DNA of 64,000 bases from Saccharospirillum alexandrii_A (GTDB lineage: Bacteria; Pseudomonadota; Gammaproteobacteria; Pseudomonadales; Natronospirillaceae). The notes beneath the pieces were generated by a model, which did no database searches, had not been told where the DNA came from, and saw only the letters and a program-made list of their open reading frames with translations. The position numbers and the translations under genes are program-made. The stretch lies in assembly GCF_043641555.1 (NCBI RefSeq), contig NZ_JBHZRJ010000005.1, forward strand, positions 124,001 to 188,000, read 5' to 3'. Shown here piece by piece: positions 60,016 to 64,000 of this stretch; the first letter of the stretch is position 1; the number at the start of each line of letters is the position of its first letter.

Positions 60016-60137
60016 CCAGGGCTTTCATTAATGCAAGGTTGGGAACGGATAGTCTTCTAAACGGCCAGCACGGGCTTACCCATAACCAGGAACGATTGTC
60101 GTTGGATGTGCCGTCATGAGGGACTTTCCATCAGGCT

Positions 60138-60809
60138 TTACAAGCCCAATTTTCCCGCCAGGTCAGTCAGAGAAGGGACGGTAACGTCAGGTGCTTCCCC
60201 CCAGGGGTCAAACGGGGCGTCGGTCCTATTAACCCAGGCGGTTCGCCAGCCGGCATGCCGCGCGCCCAGAATATCAAAGGGGTTGCCGGAGATAAGCCAG
60301 GTATTGTCGGCGCTCGAATCTGCCGTTTCAAGGAAGTGCTGATACACCCGTGGGGCTGGCTTGAAGGTGCGCAACAGGTCGACGCTGACAATGCCTTTCA
60401 AGTCCTCGATTAACCCGGCATTCGCTAGCAATTCTGACGCAATGGCCGCCTCGCCATTGGTGAAGCCAAAGGCATCGACCCCCATCGACGACAGTTGCTG
60501 CAATAGACTCACGGCATCCGGAAAGGCCGGCAGATGCCGGTACGCCATCAGTAACTGATCACACTGGTCGTCACTCAATGCGACGTTCGCTTCACTCAGG
60601 GCAAAGCTCAGCGCCTGGCGAGTGCAGACCGAGAACGGCTGATACTGTTCCATCAGCCCGCGGCGAAAGCTGTACTCCAGCTGTTTCTCGCGCCAGCGAC
60701 GACTGATCGCCGCAGCCTGCTGCTCATCGTGCAGCATTTCCGCCAGAGTATATTGAATGCCCTGGGTGTTGATCAGTGTGCCGTACACATCGAAAGCCAG
60801 CGTAACCAT
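60138..60809 (-). CDS. Haloacid dehalogenase type II-like HAD hydrolase
   Basis: This 223-aa enzyme has motif I FDVYGTLINT, the (S)-2-haloacid dehalogenase features REKQLEYSFRRGLM and FGFTNGEAA, Lys in TFKPAPRVYQHFL, and SGNPFDILGARHAGWRTAWVNR near the C-terminus. The known reaction is hydrolytic removal of halide from 2-haloacids through an Asp ester. Substrate specificity in this organism is not evident. It lies 62 bp downstream of hisC on the same strand and is convergent with the flavoreductase gene. Confidence 0.87.
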   Translation of the reverse strand: MVTLAFDVYGTLINTQGIQYTLAEMLHDEQQAAAISRRWREKQLEYSFRRGLMEQYQPFSVCTRQALSFALSEANVALSDDQCDQLLMAYRHLPAFPDAVSLLQQLSSMGVDAFGFTNGEAAIASELLANAGLIEDLKGIVSVDLLRTFKPAPRVYQHFLETADSSADNTWLISGNPFDILGARHAGWRTAWVNRTDAPFDPWGEAPDVTVPSLTDLAGKLGL

Positions 60810-60871
60810 CGTAGCTCCGCTCTTTAAGGAATGGGCTGTCAGTCTAGTCGATAAAGCAAACAGACTGACCG

Positions 60872-61936
60872 CTAGTGCAGATACGACCGGACCAGGGAGA
60901 GTAGCCTGTCCATCTGTTCATCGGTGCCGATGGATATGCGCACAAACTCACTGATTCTGGGTTTGTTAAAGTAGCGGATCAGTACGTTATCCTGCCGTAA
61001 CCGGTTGGCCAGTTCCGCTGCATCCAAACCGGCGGGCGGACGCGCAAAGACAAAATTGGTTTTCGAAGGCAGTACCTCAAAACCCAGTCCAACCAGAGCC
61101 CCGGTGACGGTCTCGCGGGTTGCCATAATCTGCTGGCAACAGGCCTCGAAATAACCAACATCGCGCACGGCAGCACAGCCGACCGCTTCAGCGATGCGGT
61201 CAATCGGATAAGGGTTGAACGAGTTTTTCACCCGGTTCAACGCTTCGATCAGGTGCGTCTGCCCGGCTGCGAAGCCAAGCCGCATTCCGGCCAGCGATCG
61301 GGATTTGGAGAAGGTCTGTACAACCAGCAAGTTCGGGTAGCGGTCTATCAGTGCCACGGCAGACTCCGCGCCGAAATCCACATAGGCCTCGTCGACCACA
61401 ACGACCGATTCGGTATTGCGCTGCAGCAGGGTTTCAATCTGATCGAGTGACTGCGCCAGGCCGGTTGGCGCATTCGGGTTGGCGAAAATGATGCCGCCGT
61501 TGTCGGTGGAATAGGCATCAAGATCCAGCGAAAAATCGTTTGCGAGTGGGATGGTTTGATACTCCACCCCAAACAACTGGCAATACACCGGATAAAAACT
61601 GTAGGTGATGTCCGGGAACAGAATCGGCCGGGCTTGTTTCAGCAGCCCCATAAACGCCATGGCCAGTACATCATCTGAGCCGTTGCCGACAAATACCTGC
61701 GCCGGTGCCAGACCCTGGTCTTCAGCAATGGCGTCTTTCAACGACTGGGAGTTCGGGTCCGGATACAGACGCAACCGCTCGGCGGTCGCCGGTTGCTGCA
61801 ACAGTTGAGCAACCCCCGGCGCTGGCGGGTAGGGACTTTCATTGGTGTTCAGCTTGATCAGGCCGTCTACCCTGGGTTGTTCACCCGGGATGTAGGGGTC
61901 CAGAGAGTGAACCAGAGGGCTCCAGTAAGACGACAT
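60872..61936 (-). CDS. hisC: Histidinol-phosphate aminotransferase
   Basis: This 354-aa PLP enzyme converts imidazole acetol phosphate and glutamate to histidinol phosphate in histidine synthesis. Visible features are IKLNTNESPYPP, the PLP contact NPNAPTG (153-159), VVDEAYVDF and Lys211 in FSKSRSLAGMRLG, which forms the Schiff base. The C-terminal LIRYFNKPRISEFVRISIGT is typical of HisC. The ATG at 61936 is chosen because the conserved N-terminus (YWSPLVHSLDPYIPGEQ) begins there. It is away from the other his genes here. It may act also on aromatic amino acids, as some HisC enzymes do. Confidence 0.92.
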   Translation of the reverse strand: MSSYWSPLVHSLDPYIPGEQPRVDGLIKLNTNESPYPPAPGVAQLLQQPATAERLRLYPDPNSQSLKDAIAEDQGLAPAQVFVGNGSDDVLAMAFMGLLKQARPILFPDITYSFYPVYCQLFGVEYQTIPLANDFSLDLDAYSTDNGGIIFANPNAPTGLAQSLDQIETLLQRNTESVVVVDEAYVDFGAESAVALIDRYPNLLVVQTFSKSRSLAGMRLGFAAGQTHLIEALNRVKNSFNPYPIDRIAEAVGCAAVRDVGYFEACCQQIMATRETVTGALVGLGFEVLPSKTNFVFARPPAGLDAAELANRLRQDNVLIRYFNKPRISEFVRISIGTDEQMDRLLSLVRSYLH

Positions 61937-62044
61937 GCACAACCTCGAATCGATAGTAATTGAGCGACAGCATACCAAAAGCCATCGCGCGCAGGACAGC
62001 CTGTTCAGCAGGGCTTGAACCGTAACCCGCCAGGTTCGGTGGCG

Positions 62045-62500
62045 TTAGCCCTGTTTCAACTGATACATGATGAAGTCGCTGGGGCCTCCGGTGTATCGGT
62101 CGTAGAAACCACGACCCCGCTCATTGAAATGCTGGGTAATCCAGCGCAAGGCAGGCCAGCCTCGGTCACTGGCAAGGGCTTGCAGCGCTTCGAACAGAGC
62201 ATCCGCAGCGCCGCTGCCGCGTGCTGCCGGGTCAACAAACATGTCATCCAGAAAGCCCACATCACAGCCACCCAGTGGACGCGGGCAGGCACGAACATGA
62301 GCCAGACCAACGACGGCACCGGCTTCGTCACACACCACCAGCCCTTCGAGCACATGGTTTGGGTCGAGCAGCCAGTCCCAAACCCGGTCGGCGGTGGCAT
62401 CATCCATCGGCACGCCATAGAAGTCGGCGTAGCCGTTGAACAGGGTGTACCAGGCGGGTTTGTCTTCACGGGCTACAAATCGGGTCTGGTGATCTGGCAT
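62045..62500 (-). CDS. GNAT-family N-acetyltransferase
   Basis: This 151-aa protein has the GNAT fold signature: central strand GAVVGLAHVRACPRPLGG followed by CDVGFLDDMFVDPAARGSGAADALFEAL, where RGSGAA is the acetyl-CoA pyrophosphate loop. The N-terminal FVAREDKPAWYTLFNGYADFYG is typical of a subgroup of small-molecule acetyltransferases. The C-terminal FYDRYTG completes motif B. The substrate is unknown. It lies between hisC and the DUF1415 gene on the same strand, with spacers of about 100 bp. Confidence 0.88.
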   Translation of the reverse strand: MPDHQTRFVAREDKPAWYTLFNGYADFYGVPMDDATADRVWDWLLDPNHVLEGLVVCDEAGAVVGLAHVRACPRPLGGCDVGFLDDMFVDPAARGSGAADALFEALQALASDRGWPALRWITQHFNERGRGFYDRYTGGPSDFIMYQLKQG

Positions 62501-62597
62501 GGTCTTACTCCTGGCTGAGGTGCATGGAGAACAGTTACGCGCCGGTTCGTCACTGCGATCACCGGGGAAGCTGCCATGGTGTCACGGGTTTGGCCGA

Positions 62598-63158
62598 CTA
62601 CTGGCCGCCGCCAGTCGCCAGACACCCGGCCAACAGGGCTTTCATCTTTTCAGTGCCCATGTCATTCATCATTTGAATGTTGTTATCGGGTATGGCGTCG
62701 ACATCCGGATAGGCATCGATGGCCGCTTCGAGGGAATCTTCACGCAGCAGGTGCAGCATGGGGTAAGGCGAGCGGTTGGTGTAGTTCTCCGGATCATCAC
62801 GCTCGGTACCGCCAAACTGGTATTTGGGGTGAAAGCTGGCGATCTGGAAGATGCCTTCCAGCTCCAGTTCGATCAGCAGGCCTTCGGCGACTCCGAGGAA
62901 ATCGTTGTAATCGTAAAAGCTCTCGTAGATGCGCGGGTGAATCAGCAGGGTGGTTTCAATGCGGTCTTCCCCGGCCAGAAACAGCAACTCCTCCTGCAGG
63001 GCTTCGATCAGTGCCGCTTCAGAGGTGGCGTGGGTTACGCTGAACCGCACCCGGTTTTTCACCAGCTCGCGCTTGGCAAAGGGGCAGAGGTTCAGGTCGA
63101 TCACGACCTGTTCGACCCAGGCGCGGGTCTGGGCGATCAGTGTGGCATCGTCGTGCAC
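62598..63158 (-). CDS. DUF1415 family protein
   Basis: This 186-aa soluble protein is recognisable as DUF1415 from TRAWVEQVVIDLNLCPFAKRE at the N-terminus, then ETTLLIHPRIYESFYDYNDFL and FHPKYQFGGTERDDPENYTNRSPYPMLHLLRE (its core FHPKYQFGG..DDPENYTNRSPYP is diagnostic). The function is unknown. The Cys in LNLCPFAK and the Pro/His-rich segments are conserved in the family. It is divergent from trpR, with the trp operator and promoter in the 144-bp spacer. Confidence 0.9.
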   Translation of the reverse strand: MHDDATLIAQTRAWVEQVVIDLNLCPFAKRELVKNRVRFSVTHATSEAALIEALQEELLFLAGEDRIETTLLIHPRIYESFYDYNDFLGVAEGLLIELELEGIFQIASFHPKYQFGGTERDDPENYTNRSPYPMLHLLREDSLEAAIDAYPDVDAIPDNNIQMMNDMGTEKMKALLAGCLATGGGQ

Positions 63159-63220
63159 GGGGCAAACCTTTAAATCGATGAGTGTCAGGCGCTCAGTGTA
63201 TCACCGTTGACTGGAAAGGC

Positions 63221-63248
63221 TTGACTTCAACTGGCCAAACGGTATCGT
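63221..63248 (+). promoter_or_regulatory. Sigma70-type promoter of trpR-trpE
   Basis: A -35 element TTGACT (63221-63226) and a -10 element TATCGT (63243-63248) stand 16 bp apart. The operator overlaps the -10 region, as expected for repression by blocking RNA polymerase. Confidence 0.65.
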
Positions 63249-63264
63249 ACTAGTACGCTAGTAC
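63247..63264. promoter_or_regulatory. Trp repressor operator
   Basis: GTACTAG-TACG-CTAGTAC is an 18-bp element with perfect 7-bp arms. It equals the E. coli TrpR operator consensus GTACTAGTTAACTAGTAC except in the central four bases. It lies 39 bp upstream of trpR. Confidence 0.92.
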
Positions 63265-63302
63265 ACGCCAGCAACCCACTACACGGATTTCGGCCAAAAA
63301 CG

Positions 63303-63545
63303 ATGACCGACGACCCTTACAAAGCCGAGTTGATACGCCATTTGCTGGCCATCGACTCGCCCAGTGCCATGGATACCGCCCTGGAAAGCCTGCTGACCCC
63401 TGCGGAATACCAGGAAATCAGTAAGCGCCTGCAGATCTTCAAGCTGCTTAACGAGGGCGTGGCCCACCGCAAAATCGCTGAACTGCTGGGTGTGGGCATT
63501 GCCACGGTATCGCGGGGCTCGCGGGCCCTGCGCGACACCCACTGA
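63303..63545 (+). CDS. trpR: Trp repressor
   Basis: This 80-aa protein matches the TrpR core: LLTPAEYQEISKRLQIFKLLNEG and the helix-turn-helix HRKIAELLGVGIATVSRGSRAL, which parallels E. coli GAGIATITRGSNSL. It is shorter than E. coli TrpR (108 aa) mainly at the N-terminus. With bound tryptophan it should bind the operator overlapping its own promoter and so repress itself and the downstream trpE. The gap to trpE is 42 bp, so the two are probably cotranscribed. TrpR next to trpE is uncommon in enteric bacteria, where the genes are far apart. Confidence 0.92.
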   Translation: MTDDPYKAELIRHLLAIDSPSAMDTALESLLTPAEYQEISKRLQIFKLLNEGVAHRKIAELLGVGIATVSRGSRALRDTH

Positions 63546-63587
63546 CCCTACCCACATCAACGGAACCCACCTTGCCAGGATGCCTTT

Positions 63588-64000
63588 ATGTCTGACATGC
63601 CAAAACCCTTTACGCTGCCGCGTAAACCGCATTATGTGAAGCTCGCGGCTGACTGCGACTTCTTTCAGCTGTTCAAGAAGATCGAGAAGCAGTTCGATAC
63701 CTGCTACATGTTGGAATCGCTCGGTGAAGACAGCCACATTGCCCGGCACTCCATTATCGGGTTTGATCCGGAATATTGCCTCTATGCCAATGGCCGGGAA
63801 CTGACCATTGAAGACCGCGACGGCCAGGCCAACACCTACTCAAGCAGCAACCCGTATGAATTGTTGCGCAGCCTGATGCCGCAGAACATCATTTCGCGGA
63901 AATACGCGGGGGGGCTCTCTGGCTACCTGGGCTACGATGCGATGCAGTATTTCGAGCCGACGCTGCAGCTAAAGGCCAATGATGATTTCGACACCTTTCG
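63588..64000 (+). CDS. trpE: Anthranilate synthase component I, N-terminal part (runs off the window)
   Basis: About 137 residues are visible. PKPFTLPRKPHYVKLAAD at the start, FDTCYMLESLGEDSHIARHSIIGFDPEY and ISRKYAGGLSGYLGYDAMQYFEP match the N-terminal domain of TrpE/PabB-type enzymes. The motif LLES near ESLGED contacts tryptophan in feedback-inhibited TrpE; here it reads MLESLGED. The position directly after trpR and the trp operator favours trpE over pabB. AGGA lies 8 bp before the ATG. The catalytic chorismate-binding domain lies outside the window. Confidence 0.88.
   Translation, partial: MSDMPKPFTLPRKPHYVKLAADCDFFQLFKKIEKQFDTCYMLESLGEDSHIARHSIIGFDPEYCLYANGRELTIEDRDGQANTYSSSNPYELLRSLMPQNIISRKYAGGLSGYLGYDAMQYFEPTLQLKANDDFDTF

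Noticed and set aside
1..64000. tRNA, rRNA, prophage or replication origin
   Set aside because: I saw no tRNA or rRNA sequence, no phage structural genes, and no DnaA-box cluster while reading both strands. A dedicated search could still find a short RNA gene.

Overview
The window comes from a Gram-negative gammaproteobacterium, probably a free-living marine or halotolerant one. The evidence is a TrpR/trp operator pair, Fur-box iron control, SelO ending in Cys-Ser-Ser, QseBC-type two-component systems, Tat-exported redox enzymes and abundant c-di-GMP machinery. I cannot name the species from sequence alone. The left edge cuts an outer-membrane beta-barrel gene and the right edge cuts trpE.

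Region 1 (1-5.8 kb) holds an outer-membrane protein, a DUF4386 membrane protein, an FAD amine oxidase, a family-3 periplasmic binding protein and a SorAB/SoxCD-like sulfite dehydrogenase: a Tat-exported Mo-cofactor subunit plus cytochrome c, with an intrinsic terminator between them.

Region 2 (3.8-24.5 kb) is accessory DNA. Genes in both orientations (DUF2237, ABC-F ATPase, secreted proteins, dioxygenase-like protein, CAP lipoprotein, a HelD-like helicase-nuclease with zinc ribbons, DUF2971, a HEPN-like protein, a 973-aa SF2 helicase, 5'-nucleotidase, a small membrane protein, DUF1232) are mostly separated by degenerate copies of two intergenic repeat families, called R1 and R2 here. R1 folds into a cruciform around GCTATCA...TGATAGC. 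A REP-associated tyrosine transposase (RAYT) at 15.4 kb is a plausible source. The stretch 16.6-24 kb is visibly AT-rich and looks like a horizontally acquired, possibly defensive, island. A truncated second copy of the DUF2237 3' end shows local duplication.

Region 3 (24.5-34.7 kb) is a GC-rich operon: a divergent LysR regulator, a Tat-exported oligopeptide-type binding protein, two permeases, a fused double ATPase and allophanate hydrolase, with 4-bp or 1-bp overlaps from the first permease onward. This suggests uptake and nitrogen release from a ureido or carbamoyl compound. A membrane-anchored alpha/beta hydrolase follows.

Region 4 (34.7-51.2 kb) is rich in signalling: an ammonium transporter fused to PAS-PAS-GGDEF-EAL, rhodanese, SelO, a cluster of small unknown membrane or secreted proteins, an OmpR-type two-component system next to a secreted MsrA-MsrB fusion with a Met/Asp linker, and a four-gene module of an ethylene-receptor-like histidine kinase, a single-domain receiver, a receiver-GGDEF-EAL protein and a degenerate receiver.

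Region 5 (51.2-64 kb) holds a YjjG-type nucleotidase, a Tat nitroreductase-like gene overlapping marR behind a tandem operator, a siderophore-interacting protein behind a Fur box, a QseBC-like pair divergent from a PepSY/DUF2271/flavoreductase operon that may move electrons across the inner membrane, haloacid dehalogenase, hisC, a GNAT enzyme, DUF1415, and trpR-trpE behind a near-consensus trp operator.
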